Part shown: positions 12,501 through 27,500 of the stretch, one piece after another
How the letters are laid out: every line of letters begins with the position of its first letter
How positions within the stretch are numbered: position 1 is the stretch's first letter
Source: Prunella strophiata
Lineage: Eukaryota; Chordata; Aves; Passeriformes; Prunellidae
Reading direction: 5' to 3'
Length of the DNA stretch: 64,000 nucleotides
NCBI GenBank assembly: GCA_036583965.1
Contig: JAZBQD010000013.1
Location: forward strand, 3,636,144 to 3,700,143
Program-made: the position numbers and the translations under genes
The notes under the pieces: generated by a model
What the model was told of the DNA's origin: nothing
What the model saw: only the letters and a program-made list of their open reading frames with translations
Database searches by the model: none

Positions 12501-15500
12501 CAGAAAGGCTGCAATAATCAAGCCTGGTGGAGCTGAGAGGAACCACCACATTAATTCACTGCAGCACAGCCTGGCCCTTGTTGCAAGGGGGTCTGGGACC
12601 TTCAAGTTAAAAATTTGTCATTCCCCCTGTGCCTGTGCAAGAGCACAGTGCCTGGAGTTCTGTGTTGGGCTAGCAGAGGGAATGGTACAGTTTGGAAGCT
12701 GGACAGGTCATGTTTTGCAGCAGTAAGCTCTGTGGTCTGTTCTCTGAGATAACTTCCAATGCATTTCTAATATTTAACTTCCAGTAATAAGTTGGGGTTT
12801 TTTTTCCCTGTAAAAGGCATGTTTTATCTTGATAGACCATTTTGGCCATTACCTTTGATGTGGGTTTTTAATCCAGATTTGCAGCAGCTCAGTCTTTGCT
12901 ACATGAGTTAAAGGCTGAAAAATATTTCTTCTAGTAACTTTCTAGTGAGCCAAAAGTGTGGGTCAGATGAGAGGATAGTGAAATATAAAATGCCTGACTA
13001 GTCTGGAAATAACTGAACTGGAACCACGAATTCTTAACCTGGTCATTAAAACCTTTCAAAAAAATAAGAAGAAGGCTACAATGGTGGAGACAAAGAAATG
13101 TAACAGTTCCCTCCTGCCTGAGAGGCTTTGCTGTCTTTCCATGGTAGCCTGAAGTCAGGACAGCCAATCTCCATTCTTGAATTAATTTTTTTATGAAATC
13201 ATTTTAGTCTTAAGACCTTAAACCTGGAGGTGTTCAAAGTCAAATGGTTGTGCCTGGAAGAAAGAGACAATAATTAAGCTTCTTACAGTCTCTCTTGTTC
13301 TGGGTTTAAGCACTCTCTCCCCTTTATTTCAAGGCAAATTAACTGAATTCTATTGGGGGTATCTAATATGTGATGGCAAACTAACAGCTCTGTCTGCTCT
13401 TGAAATCTTCATGTCTACATCATGTTAAGCTCACAATATACTGTTTTAGGATTTATTAGTACTAAATACAAGCCAAAAGTTTTCCAGTGTGTGTAGACTT
13501 GATGCTCAAACCTGCAGTTACAAACATGTCTGAATGCATGAAAATAGGGGGTGTCCATTCCCATAGATGAGAAATGAGTGAGTGCCAAAAAAGATGGGAC
13601 AAAATTTAAGGAGTTGGTTTAAAACATATTAAACTCTCCCAGGATGCCTTCAGACAGGAAGAGAGAAAACATTTTCTCAAATATATTTAAATTTTATAGT
13701 AGATTGACCTGGACATGTTTGATTAGCTTTTAAATCCCTGCAAAGTTTGATTCCAAATAACTTCTGTCAGGCTGTTTCTTAAAAAAGGTGTTCATGTGTG
13801 TTTGTTCATTTCCTTTAAAACTTGATAAATTTATTTCAAAAGTGAGAGGAAGAAGAGCTAAGAAGTGGTTTTAGGAGCTTGGCTTGACTAAAGCAAAATA
13901 TGCAAGTGTTTAGTGCAGAAGGCTGATTTCTCATAGCCAATACAGCAGAACTTGTGGCTGCTTTCTGTGGAAAAATAAGGAAACCCAAACCCTATAGTGA
14001 ATATTGGCCAGGATGAAAGCTACAGCTTCAAACTATTCCAATAAAGTGTCCTCTTCACTAAATGTTTTAGCCACAGATGGGTGCAATAGGGTAACACATG
14101 GAAAATGAATGCCATAAAAATGAGCAAGTCCATCACAAAGTTTTGGAAAAAACCCAAACCATGAAACTCCTATGGCAGCATGTCACATTCCAACATTTAA
14201 ATAAAAAGGTACAAATCTATGTTCTTAAAGGATTGTTCTGGAGCTGTTAAGTAACACCTCACTTGAAAATATTTCTTGGTCAGCTAGTATTTGATCTGTC
14301 CTTCTAAACACAAAAGAACTTTGCTGAATACCTGCAGACAAAGAGAGAGATACCATTTAAGTTAGCAGTGCTTCTTCCTATACTTTGGCAGCCTCCAGCT
14401 ATATCTGAATTGTTCTCCCTCTTGACAGCATGAAAAGATCTGTTCAGAGCATAAGGTCTTTGGAGCAGACTTTGAGCACAAGGCAGACCTTGCTCTTGGT
14501 GATTGCTGACAAAAGATAATTACAATGTGTTAGTAATAACATCTGAGCACTTTGATCTGCTGAAGCTGAATCTATACTTAGTGCATTAACATGGATAATA
14601 AGTACAGGAATTCTGTCTCCTTTTAGCCCAGCTTTGCTCTGTTTCCACCCAGGTTGAGCCTGTGGATGCAGGTGCAGCAGATGCTGGAACACAGCATGTT
14701 TACCTTCTGTGCAATGCACAGATGTAAACACTGAGGGGATTAGGTTTTTAATTCCCAGATCCTCAGGGCAGGGCTTGGCCTTCTGAGCAGCCTGCACCTC
14801 CCCAGTTGTACACAGGGGCAAATATGCAATAGTAGCTTCTACTGTGAGCCAGAGCCTAAATTCACAGCAGGTGTATTCAAAGCTGAAGATCTATTTTCCA
14901 AACCACACTTGTAACCCAGCTTTTGGGAAGCTTCTCAGTACTACTGCAAGTGGCCAGATCTTATGCATGTCTTTCTCTCTCTGGAGAGACTGCATGGCTG
15001 CAGCTGTGGCCACGTGTCTGGAAATATGAGTCCTACCTTGCAGCTTTGTCCTCCTACAATCTTGCTTTAAAAAAGCTCTTGCATGAATTTTATTGAAATA
15101 ACAGCATTTGGCAAACTCCCTGGCATTTTGGTACTTTAAGTCCTACAACAGGCTGTGCTTGGAAATAAAAAATAATGCAAGTAGATGTGGAGAGGAAATG
15201 TAGCTGAAAAACGAGGTGGGTGCAGCACATGCTGTGGGATGGTGTATAGAAGATACTATACTCTGCCAAATCATACACAGGCAGGGGAAGCATTATCAGG
15301 GACTGGAAAGAGCCCCTCTCTGTATGAGTTTCAGGGTTTAGTGTATCTGAATATCACTAAAGTATGGATGGTCCTGTTTGGGGGAAGATGCCTCAGTCAC
15401 CAACCCTTCATGTATTCAGCTATTTTTCTGATGGAAAAGAAGCTGCAGTGTTATCAGAGGAAGAAAAACCTGCTGCAGCTCTGTTAGAGTAACTGCCTGG

Positions 15501-18500
15501 GAGAGAGTCCACTGAAAGTTATAAAAAGCTGTGCTTGGCTGTGGGCAGCCAGTTTGGCACAAACATGTTAGATTCAGACTTGTACCTGTAGCCAAGGATT
15601 TTCCAAATCCAGGTCAGGTGTCATTCAAGTGAAAGCCCTTTCCCCCACTGTCTAAGATGCTGCTTAGAGGGATAAGAGTCACTGAAGCTGCATTTTTTTG
15701 GCACAGAGGCTGTTGCTTTCTGACAACTGACTCCATGCAGACACAGCCAGCTCTCAGCAAGCCTGGGCTGAGCTGGAGCAGGTGCCAGGCAGGTCTGGGA
15801 CTGACCCACAGCCCTGGTGTGGGGCTGCCTGCAAATCTGTAAGCAGTGCTCAAGGTCTTAGACTGGGAAACACTGCACAGACAGAATTAGCAGCCTGTGC
15901 TGTGTTTGATGCTGAGAAAGATCTCTTTTCTCTGTGAAGGTTTCACAGCTGAGGCTTTGGCTGGTAAGAAGCATGCTTCCCTTCTTCACCAAAGCTCCCC
16001 ATTCATCCTCAGTGATTTGTCGTGGAGGGGCAGAGTTTGTAAACAAGGAGAGTTTCCCTACAGTTGCCCTTTAGGGAAAATATTGTTGCTTTTGACTTTT
16101 GTGCTTTTAAGCAGAAGTCAGTACCAATGACATGTACCCTGTGCATGTGCCTTTTGACCCTACCTAGGGCCAAAGAAGGGAACAGGAGACCAGCTGTAAA
16201 GTGCAGCAAGGAAAACACAACAAAAGTAGTGTGGCAGTGGCTGTTCTTCAGGTTCAAAGACTCCCTGACAAGTTACTGTTGGAAATATGCCTAATTTTCA
16301 AAGCCCTGTTTGAGCATGCTCATACTTTACCTGTGGCAACCTTCCTTCCTTTCCAGGTATGTTCATTTATCACTTTATCTTCAGCAGAAAGGGCTGCCTT
16401 GCCTGAGTGTGTGTGGATTCTCCTGCACTAGATTGTGGGCTGATCTACTCCATTTCTTCTGCTACTACAGTAGGATTTTAAACTGGGATCTTCCCTAGCT
16501 TTGCTGCACATAAATGATTAACTTCCTCTTGCTGCCTGAAATCAAGAGTAATGTGACCAGCGACAGAGGAGACTGTGGTATTCAGCTCTCAGCAGTTTTT
16601 ATTACTCCTGCTGCTGTAGCTGAATTCCTCTATGTGCACGAGCCAGTGGTAGCAGTACTAAATCTCCTGAGCCCCTGCTGTGTGCTGGAGTGTCTAAAAT
16701 GGTGCTGCTTAGAGCTTCTGCCAGTACACAGACATGTGAGTGAGTTAGGAGGGCTTTCATCCTATCAGTGCTAAAAATCACCTGCCTTAAGCCACTGATC
16801 CCTCTCCCCCCTCCTTGCAAGTCTTGCATGTGGTGAGGTGTGTGCTGGAGCTGGCAGATGGCTGGGGAGCAAACACATCCACACAAGCATGCAAAAAAGT
16901 CAGGGTGCATCACTGCTAACCAGCCTGTGCCAGGACTTGGGTTTTCTTCTGCCTGTCACTGTCCTTCCTACACTGGCTTCCCCATCACCCCTTGGCTTGG
17001 CTGTTTGGTGACCTACCTCCTAGAATATTTTTTCCCCGCCTCTCTCAGCTCTCTCTAGTTGAGTAGTCTAAGAGATATTAGCCATGGCACACTGTTGAAT
17101 TCATTTTTAGATACAATGCTGTGCCAGAGATTTGTTTGCTCAATTACAGAAATACTATTATTTCTGCTGCAGTTTGTCTGGATTTGGTTTTGTTCCTGAG
17201 GCTGGTGCTGATTTCAGCCTCCTTTCCTTGGCTCTAAAATGCCTAAAGACATTTTTTGTTGTTCTGTTGAATTAGAGCAGATATCCCCAGTTTGGAATGT
17301 TATAAAGAACTGAGTGGACTGAAGAAGGAACAAGTGGTTTGATCATGTCACTACTTCAGCACAGGTAGGCTTTTATCACTCAGATCTTCAACTCTTAACA
17401 CTTGTATGTAATGCAGGGCTGCTCAGCTTCCTGCACTGGCACTCTCTGCATCTCCTGTGTGGAGACAGGTCTCATGTCAGTGCCACACATAGCAAAAGCT
17501 GGCTTTGGGTGCCCAGGATGCCACATGAGACAAGGAACTTCTTCCTCAGTAGAAGAAGATAGACCTATCATGTGGAGTAGAGACAAGCTTCATGCATGTG
17601 GAGCATGTGTTGAAGCTCCCTGACTTGATGCTTTGGTCATGTCTGCCTGAGCAGTGGGGCACGAGGTGCAACCCAGAGCTGCTTGCCCAGAGGCAGAAAG
17701 TCTGAGTACAACCCATGTCAGACAGTGCACACCAAGTGATGACCTGAAGCCCAGACAGTTTTCAGAAATTAAAGGTTAAATTGAAGCATAATTTTGTTAA
17801 GCTCTTGCAGGGATTTGGAATTTCCCAGTGTGATCCCACTGACAACAAGGGACGGAAGGAGATAAAGATATTAGAGCCAAGTTTTCAGCACAAGCCTTCT
17901 CTCAAGTACTGATTCAAAATACAGCTTTACATGTCAAGCTGTGAAACACCAAGTATATCCATGTCTCAAACTTATTTATTTAGAGGACAAGATAAATACT
18001 ACCAGTTAAAAAGCTCTCTATTGATTTTCACCCTTAGTCAGCTTTGCTGAAAGGGTCTAGGGTTTAATATTGTTTATGGCAACAATTAAACATTACCAGG
18101 AAAGGAGTGTTTTGGCCAAGGTCCCTTCACAGAGTCAGAATTTACACGAGGGTTATAAGGCTCATTGGGGCTAATCCCTGCCAGCATTATACATCATCTG
18201 ACAGTTGCCAAGGAGACAAGGATAATCTGAGTGAAACAAGATATGTGAGAAGGGTATTTATGGACATTTGCCTAACGATGCTGGTGGAATGCACCAAGAA
18301 GTGATTATCTGAGTGCCTTTGAAGTACTACCTCTTCTGTGATGAATATGGAGGACTGGTACACATGCAAAAAATGTCCCTGTGAAATTAAAGCAGCAGCA
18401 GCAGCTTGGCCTTGTTTTTTTCCTTTTATCCTGTGGTGGCCTCAGCCAGTGCTGTGGGTGATGCCTTAAGATTTTAGCCTTTATATGTTTCAAATCCTGT

Positions 18501-21500
18501 ACTGCATTAGTGCATAACTCTAAACTCCATATAAGGTATTAACTACTGTCTCCACATTTTGGTCAGACAAAACATTTCCTCTAGACCTAAAACTCAAGGA
18601 CACCCTACAGCCTCAGGCCCTGAAAAAATATAAACAAAAGTGAATTGGGGGGGAGCAAATTGGGGGTAAATGACTTCATTACCTGAAGCTGTAATTGGTG
18701 GATTAACCCCTGATATGCAAATGGACCAAACTTTGAAAAGTTGGTCTGAAAAACTTGTGACCATCATCCATCTCGGGTGTAGCCTCTGGGAGGCTTCTGA
18801 CTGCCCAAGGTGTACCTATTGAAGGCCTTTATTAAATACCTACTGTTATTCTCTTAATCTTGTCCAGCCTCTATTCTAGGCAGCCACTCCAAGGCTCCAT
18901 GGGGAGGGGCAGACAAGGCTTTTGCAGTGCTGTGAGTTCCCTGACCAGCCACCTGCACTCTGTGGCATCAGCAGAGCATGCACAAGGATAAACAGTGTAA
19001 AGAAGCCATTTCAGTCTGACAGAGGCTTAATGAAAACTGTCCACTCCATGTGCTTGAAATACTCCCAGGTGCCTCAGGCCAAGTGGTGTGAGGGGAGGGA
19101 AGAGTGGAGGTGGTGGTGTGCAGGTACTCACAGGCATGGAGGTGTGTGTGCTTTGATGGCTTTAGAGCCAGCCAGCTCATTCCTCCTCCCTGCAGGGTGA
19201 GCCCAGCTGCACCACAGACACCTGGCTCTGGGTGTTTGTGTAACATTCACTGAGCTGTGGGCAGGGTTAGCATCATGGCCTACTTGGTATGTGGGTCTAG
19301 ACAGGCATTTGGGCAATTCCCTGACCTGGGGTGCCTTATAGCTCTGCTTAGGGAGATTAAATAAGCCACAGAGTTAATATCTTCATTTGAACAAGTTCAT
19401 GCTTGGAAAGGCTTCTGCACTGTTGGTTTCACACAGCAAAATGTTTTCTTGGCAGGGTGTTCCCTGGCCATGAAAAGGGTCAGAGATTGTTGGAGGAGGC
19501 CCATGTCTGGGACCAGGAGCACTAAAATTGTGTGACTTGGAGCTGTCCCACACTGGGCAAATCTTCCCTTCCCGTGCTGAGGTGAGGCAGTGATGTACAG
19601 TGAGGGAGAAAGCTGCCTGTCTCCTTCCCTCTCCCCCAGCTTGACCTTCTTAGCCTCTGATACTGTCTCTTGATGGAGGATTAAGAAGGATGGGAAGACA
19701 GAAGGAATTTCCCAAGTTTTGAATGCCTGATGCAAAGAGCTCCTGTGAAAGGAGGGAGCTGCTGAGAGCCAGCCTGCAGCTGATGGGCCGTGTCTCGTGA
19801 TGCCAGAGTTAATCTGGGTAAGCAGAGATTAACTGAGCTGCTGGATTGGATAATGCCTGAACTGGTTTATTGCAGCTTCTGCTGATAAAGCAGCCCAAGT
19901 CTAGGAGACCCCTCCTTGTCTGCAGCTCTGCAGGGTGAGGGCCTGTGCCCATGGCAGCAGTGCCTCAGGCACAGGAAGGCCCCAGGAAGAGATGGCATTA
20001 ATGAAATCATCAATTTCATAAGCATTTGCCTGGACCCCTTAAAGCTTTAAATAATTATAAGTTAGACTTCACTAAGAGTCTGGTCCCTTGTGCTAAGGTG
20101 GAAAGTGAAATAAAGGCTAAGCAGCACAACATTTAGGGAGAATTTGTGCACAAAGTGAAGTACAACATCCAGCAAAGCCTAGGGAAATAAATCTCTCTGG
20201 AATAGAGGCAAACCTACAGAATAGTTTGAGTTGGCAAATCCCTGTGCAACTTCATAGCTGATCAATAGATGTTATTTAGACAAATATCACACTGCTACAT
20301 TCTACCAACAATCACTTTTAAAGAAACATGGTCATTCCAGGATTTCTCATTTGGCTTCTTAACATAAATCTGTTGAAAATATGACTCCCACAAAATCTGA
20401 GTCTATTCAAGCATTTTGAATAATGGCTTGTTTACATTTGGTTTCACCCTTTCATTACTTTTTGTCCATGTAGAGTTACAGTGCAAGTCAGTTCCAAAGC
20501 CTTTGAGATCACACATTCCTTTTGAGTATTCCCTCAGGTTTCTCTGCCTCATTCTTTAGTATTCATAAATAGCAAGAAGACATGACCCTGATGTTAGTCA
20601 AACTCTTGCCTGCATAACAGGGAAACCTCTGAAGGTCTTTTTCAGACTTAACTTTGCCTAGTTCTTCTCATATCAGTGCAGAAATTGGCCAGCCCTCCCT
20701 GACTGGTGTCTGCTTGGCCACTTCCCAAAAGTTTCATTTGATGGAGACCTTGTAGAGTCTGTGGGCCATCTCTTCTACTCAGCCAAACACACAGCTGGTT
20801 TTGGGTTTTTTTTTTGTTTTGTTTTGTTTTGTTTTTTTAATATCAGTCTAATTTTTATCCTGCAATTTATACATGGCCATTTATGTAAGGGACATGGAGA
20901 ATAAAGAAAGCTTACACTTGGTCAAGGAGAAATGTCTGAGCACTAGCTTTACCCTGTCATGCTGTCAGTGTGGGACATACAGCACTATGAATTCCTATGC
21001 CACACCTTAAACAAAAAGCCACACCCCAGTTCATCCTCATTCTGTAAGATCAAGAGAAAAGCTCAAACTCTTGTGTACTCTGCCTGAGTAGAGAGGAGAG
21101 TCTTTATTCACTAGGGTCTTGTTTATTGGTTTACATTGAAAAGTCTGTCAGTGCCTCAGTTTCCTGGTGCTCCAATAGAATCTGTGCCAATCCTTTGCTA
21201 ACCTACGTAAAGAAACAATGGAGAGCTCTTTAGGTACTTCTCCAAAAGGTGCCCTTCTCTTGAAATTTGTGGGTATTTTTGTCCTGAAACACTTAATCTG
21301 CAAAAGCAATTGGGACTATGGATCTCTTCTACAAATACAGACCCTTCCCTCCAGCAAGTCTTAAGGTTTGTACCTGTCTAATGGTCCTGGTGTGAGTGAC
21401 AAATCTGCTGGTCTACACCTGGAATTGCAGAAGATTTCAATTTTCCTGGATCTGAGCTTGTAGACAGCCAAGTACAATGGTGCTTTGTTCAACAAGTAAC

Positions 21501-24500
21501 CAGGAACAGCTCAGGCTAAATAGTTGCCAAATGGAACAGCTTTCTAAGGGCACCCCTGTCACTACAAAACTGTGCCAAGGCTGGAAGTGCATTCAGGAAC
21601 AGACTTTAAAGGATGCAGAGAACAAAGCAATCACAAGGTTAAATTTCGTTATCTTGGTGCACTGAAGTGCAAAGGAACTGAAGGATTCCATTTAAAGGGC
21701 AAATCCAATGAGCTGGATGCTTCAGTTACCCAAACATCAGCAGATGGTGTAACTATTCTGTGAAAGCTCTGTATCTGTAACACATCTGCATTACTGTGCT
21801 AACCTTGGTAGAGTCATAACCCAGCTGAAACTATCCAAGCAGTCCCTCCTGTTAAAAATGTTCTTTCCATGCTTCAACATCAGAACCTTCCAGGCAAGAA
21901 TAGCTAGGAGAGGGTGAGAACAGTTAATGGAATTGTTCCCAACACTTCTGACCTCAGCAGTCCCCCCTCAAACACTGACAGGGATCCCACCCATGATGGA
22001 AATCTGTTGCAAGTCTTGGAATCTACAGAACTGAGCCTCTGCAGAAGGATAACTACTGAGATGGTGAGGCCAGCCTGTATCTCCTCCAAATTAAATGCTT
22101 CCTTGGGCTGCTTATGAGCAGCCTTTTAGTCCATCTGCTCTGACATGCAGGTCCCTTGACTTATGTCACACCCTTGCCTCTGGATACTGCTGTGTCCCTG
22201 TCTGAGGTGGCATTTCCCATCCCTGTGCTGGTGCTGCCAAGCATGAGCCACCTCTCTATTGCACTGTGGCCACCAGAAGTCAACAGGAGTGTCTTGCTGA
22301 TCCTGTGTCTCTGCTCAAAATAAACTGGGTTCTGGTAAATGCCATTCTAAACAAAATGTTGGTTAAGCTCTTGGCTGTTCTGCAAGGGGCCTCTGATTTC
22401 ATGGGTAATCAGAGCACACAATACAGCTGGCAAAACCCTCTCAGTGTAGAAGAGACTTCCCTCTTGAGCTGTTGTCTACTAAATTGCACTTAGAAAAAGC
22501 AAGCCTGACTGAAAAAGAAGACTTTCATTATAAGGTGTGCAAACTTTATAAGCCAGAATGGATCTTGAAAGATCAAATGCTTTTAATTGGTTTTTTCTTA
22601 TGTAGCTATTTGCAAAGCTTTCAATCATGTTTGTCTCTGGTTCTAGCTAGTAATGCAGTGGCTGGATACAAACACCTTCTGTGTCCTACTTTCTAGAATC
22701 TCCTGGAGGAAGTGTTTACAGCAAGTGTGAATAAGCAGAAATATTTTGAAAAAATTTCTTCTGCCCATGTGTTTCTACCTCTGAGCTACTGCATAATAAA
22801 ACAATTTCAATAAACAACCTGGATGTAAACAGAATAGCCACTCAAAATTTTTAGTGCAGTGCAAGAGGGGAGGAAAGGACTCATTCAGAATTTTATCTTC
22901 TTACTCCAGGGCAACTTCAGCTTCGGTTTTATGTTGGATTTCAGATGTTCACAGATTAGTGGTGCTGCTGATGTCTTAAGACAGAAGCCTTGCATGAACT
23001 TTTGAAATGTCTTCTAGGACCACTTGCTGGAGGAGAAAGCTGGGCTATGAGCTGGGCTCAGCTGAAGTGCAGGGAAGAACAGGGTATGGCTGTACTAGCA
23101 GGGGCTTTACACCTGCATGTGCTTGTCCACTCATTCCTGCAGATGTGCTGCCCGGGGAAAGGGGTGGTGGTGGGACAGGAGGTGTGGCTCTGTGATGTCC
23201 ATCCAGGCACCACGAGCCTCGGAGGGCGGGAGATGAGCTGTGCACAGCCTGGAGGCTCAGTGGCTCGGGCACACAATCATTTCTCTGGTGCCACGTCCCG
23301 AGCTGGACTCCCGGGAGATGCTCTGTGCCAAAACCACTGATCTGCTCGCAAGGGGCTCTTTTCACCCAGGATATAAAATATTTACCTGTCCCAGCAGGCT
23401 CGGGAGCTCGCTGTGGATGGTACAAACAGGCTGCCTTGGGCTGCTACAGCTCCAGCGCGATTTTGGGGGGGAAACTGCCGTGAGCAGAGGAGGAAAGGCG
23501 GGGAGGGGCCCGCGGGGGTGGCAGACGGGCCGCGGCCACCGCGCGTCACCGGCGCGTCCCCGCGCGTGTCCCCGGCACAGGAATCACACCCGGTTACCGC
23601 GGCAACGCCGCCGGCTGGGACACGCCGTGCTGTCATCCAGCAGCCAGCGAGGGCTCCCCGGGGATGCTCTGCTGCCCCAGAGGAGGATGAGGGTCCCACC
23701 CAGCCCCTGGGACCCAGGGATGCCATCCTTTTGCCCAGGAACAGCGACTTGTGTAGTTCCACTGCCTTAGCAGTAACTTTTTTTTTTTTTTTTTCTAATC
23801 TAAATAGTAGTTTAATCCTTTTCCTAGGGAAGGGTTTGCTATTCATGAGCCCCTGTTTTATTCCATGCACAACTTTCATAGAAGCATGAAATGTTAAGGG
23901 ATTGGAATGGACCTTACAGATCAGTCTAGTCCCAATTCCCCCTGCCACAGGCAGGGAATTTTCCCCTAGACCAGGCTGTTCCAAGCCCTGTCCAACCTGG
24001 CTTTGAACATTACCAGGGTTGGGACAGCCACAACCTCCCTGGGCAACCTGCTGCAGTGCCTCAGCACCCTCACAAGAGAGAATTTCTTTCTAATACTTAA
24101 CCTAAATTTCTCTTCTTTTAATTTGTCCCCAGTTCCCCTTGTCCTATTACTACAGCTCATTATTACTCTTTCTGTCCATTCCATAAGTGCTCATCAGCCA
24201 AGGGACTCAAGGGTAAAAATCTTTCATGAAATGAGTGTGTGTAAAATCCTTGGGCAAATTCTGTAGGGGTGCTCCCCCTCATGTTTGCTGAAATTACTTT
24301 GGCACTTTCTGTGTTTATTCCTTGATGTCTGGATGGCCCTGTTCCTGTGGGTCCCAAAGCTCTGTGTGTCCTAAAATGGGGTTAACGGGTGCTGCAGGCT
24401 TGGACTGGACTCTCAGCAGAGGGCTGAGCCTTTCTCCTTGTTCTCCCAGAGGGATGGTGGGTAAGTGCCACTCAGCAGTGACCTCAAGGTGTTTCTCCAT

Positions 24501-27500
24501 TACCTTCTAGGGCACTGAATCATTTCACTGAAGGACTCTGCAGGCGAGAACACGCAGCTGCAGTCACGTCCTATATTCACAGCTTCAGCATGGAGAGCCT
24601 CAGCACTCCAGGCCTGATGTGGCATGAAGCTGAATTATTAACAAGTGCTCTCTGCTAGAGGAGAAGCAACTGGAGAGAAGGAGCCTTTCTCATTAGTATT
24701 CCCTGGGTGATCAGGGATCTGGCTATGTGGCGTGAGGATCTGCTGATGCTCCAGAGGGGTGGGGAGCTGGGGAATGAGGTTACTGGAGGTTTGCTGGAAT
24801 CAGGGTTTGGCTCTGTCTGGTGCTGGTGTCTGTTTGCTCTCACCTCAGCATGTGTGACACGAGTGTGCCTTATGCCAGGCACAAAACAGTGCTCAAGGGC
24901 TGTCTGCCTTCCCCCAGGGAATGAGCTGCCATGACAAGCAGATCCTTCAGCCCCTTCAACAGGAAGCAGTGCTGCCTTTTCTCGGGCCATCTCCCCTTCC
25001 TGTGAATTTGGACAGCTCAGTGGTGATGCAGGTGCAGATTTGCTACTCTAGACTCCATGCTTGAGGAGTTCAGGGCAGAGTTCCTATTATAATAAGCTAC
25101 TCACTGAATAGGTCCAGTAAACACTTTGAAGAGCAAAAACTGGAGAGTTTTTATGAAAAATAATTCAGTGTAGTGGTTGATCTGCACCTTGGAATGTAGG
25201 GATAGTAAAAGCAACTCTTCTTTAGCCCAGGTTCACTCAGGATCTTTATCTGGTTAAAATTAAACCCCCCAAAGCAGGACTTTAATTCAGCCTGACTTGC
25301 CTCTGTGCTAAGGATGGAGCTCCCAATAGACCTTGCTGGGCTATTGGAGACAACTTCATAAACAAGAAACATAAGGAGGCTTGCATTAAGCACCTGTATA
25401 GATAAAATAAGGAATTAAGGCATAATTCATAGTGTAATTGCTACAAATCTCTGGCATGGCAAAAGCAGTGCATCTTGCCCAGCACACTTCTTCCAATAAC
25501 TTTCTTTTTCAGTGAATAATCTGAATTTCTTAACATTAACATTGTTCCTATGCTGATAGACCCAGCAACCAACCATTCAGAAAAATCACTTCAAATAAAA
25601 AACTGACAACAAACCTGCCTCTCATGTGTGTTCTTGACCATAAAAGGATGTATTTAAAATACAAGTAATTTGGAAAGGAGAATACATTATGGTTAGCTTG
25701 TTCTTAAATAAAAACCTGTTTCTTTCAAAGCAAAAGCTAGGCAGTGCCTGCCAGTTCTCTAACATGCTGCATGTTAGAGCATGAAGTGAGAAACTCCAAC
25801 TGAAATATTACTGAAAGGAGGGTTTTGCGGTTAGTAAATAATACCTCCTTTGGAGAATTGTGGGCTGGCTGCTCCTGTTCTTACTGCAGCAGAGGGACTG
25901 ACTGAAACACCTCATTCTTTGTAGCAGCATGCTGGCTCTAGATGCTGAGTGAATCTAAGGAGTTGGTGATTGAGGGCCCCTCTGAGGGATGCCACCACAG
26001 CAGCCCAGTGCTCCTCTAAACACAAGGAGCTGTTTCAGCAGTGCAAGATGACACTCTGCCACTGCCCCGGGAAACAGATTTGCATTGCAAAAACTACCTG
26101 AGCCTGACATTGTGAAATCGCTCCCCGGTGCTCCACGAACCATAAAAGCAGCCCAGCTGAACTGGGAAGGATGAGCCTCGCCCAAGCTGCACGCAGCAAA
26201 CAGCTCCAGGAGCCAGAGCTGGGGAGCAGGAAATGTGTGGGAAAGCCATCTGGTGAAGGCACTCAGAAACAGCGTGGAAGTCTTTTTTCATTCACTTCCT
26301 GACAAAGTAGTAATATGTTGCCTCATTATAGGAAGATGACTGCTTGTTATTATTATTTGTATTAGTAACTCCTAGAAGCCCAAAGGTGGGGACAGGACTC
26401 TTGCTGTGCTACCTACTGTGGGCACATGGAAGAGGAGACCTTTCCCCATACACACTCCCCCATAAAAGGACAGAAGGCATAGGATTGTGGTTTTTGTGTT
26501 TTTCTTTTTTCTTTTTCTTTTTTTATCCTTGTGGGGAACTGAAACAGATGGGAGAGACTGAAGGAGCTGGAAACAGAAAATGTAATAATTCCCAAGCCCT
26601 GACTTTCTCAGCAGAACTGTTCCTTGCCTCCTATACTTTAGCTCTGAGCAGTTCTGGTGAGTGGTTTGTACCCTGGCACACTGCTCATGAGGAGCTCTAC
26701 AGTTCTCCTTGGTAAACTTGGCATTTTTCTTGGTGTGGACACACTGCTGAGAGCTCCTGCACTCTTTGCTGTGCTGAGGCAGGGGGAGGGAAATCAAAGC
26801 AATGTGCAGAAGGGATTTTAATCTTCGTGTGGCAAATTAAAAAATACTGTGGAGGTCTTAAACTTGCTCTTTGGCATTTCAGTCACGTCTTTCACTATGT
26901 GCTCCCAGTCCAGCCAACCAGATTTTCCCCATGGTTTAATGCTGTTCTAACCTCAGGCAGTATCTTTGTTCTGCTAAAAGCAGAGAACCAAAGGCTGTAT
27001 TTCAAGAGGAGGCAAAGTTCCTTATAGCCTACTTACTATTATTAGATATTTAAAGTTCTCCTATATCACCACTTCATTGGAAGACCTCAAACCATTTTAA
27101 GGACCTTATTTTAGCCTCTTGGTGACAGAGTCAAGAGGCTGACTTTTAGATACTGGAACAGACTTAAAATTCCTATTCTTGAGTTTTCCTTATCAGTCTT
27201 TGCTAGAACTGATGATGGATTTTTTCAGACCCAGGCATTAATTGCAAGACAGAGGTTTCCAGGTCTCCTTGCTGTCCTTGTGTGGGTGTGTGTGCTTGGT
27301 TGGTTGGCATTTGTGCCAGGCTTAGACAAAGTGAGTATGTGTTGGCTTTTCATCTCTAGGGAAGGCAGAGTTAAAAAAATGTCCTAAAGACTAATTAGCT
27401 GGTGAAAGTATGGCAGCAGCAGGAAGGAGGAGGGGCAGGATGAAGGAGATGGTAGCTGCTGCCCTGCTTTGAGACAAAAGAGGCTGAAGCCCAGGGAATC

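Noticed and set aside
13215..13262. CR1-like phrase (CTGGAGGTGTTCAAAGTCAAATGG)
   Set aside because: Only about 45 bp resemble CR1, and the flanks do not continue the match; too short to call.
23382..23984. 200-codon minus-strand frame across the internal CpG island
   Set aside because: It runs through a CR1 tail and a poly-T tract and reaches the candidate donor in a phase that does not fit exon 3. The island may be a promoter, but this frame is not supported as protein.
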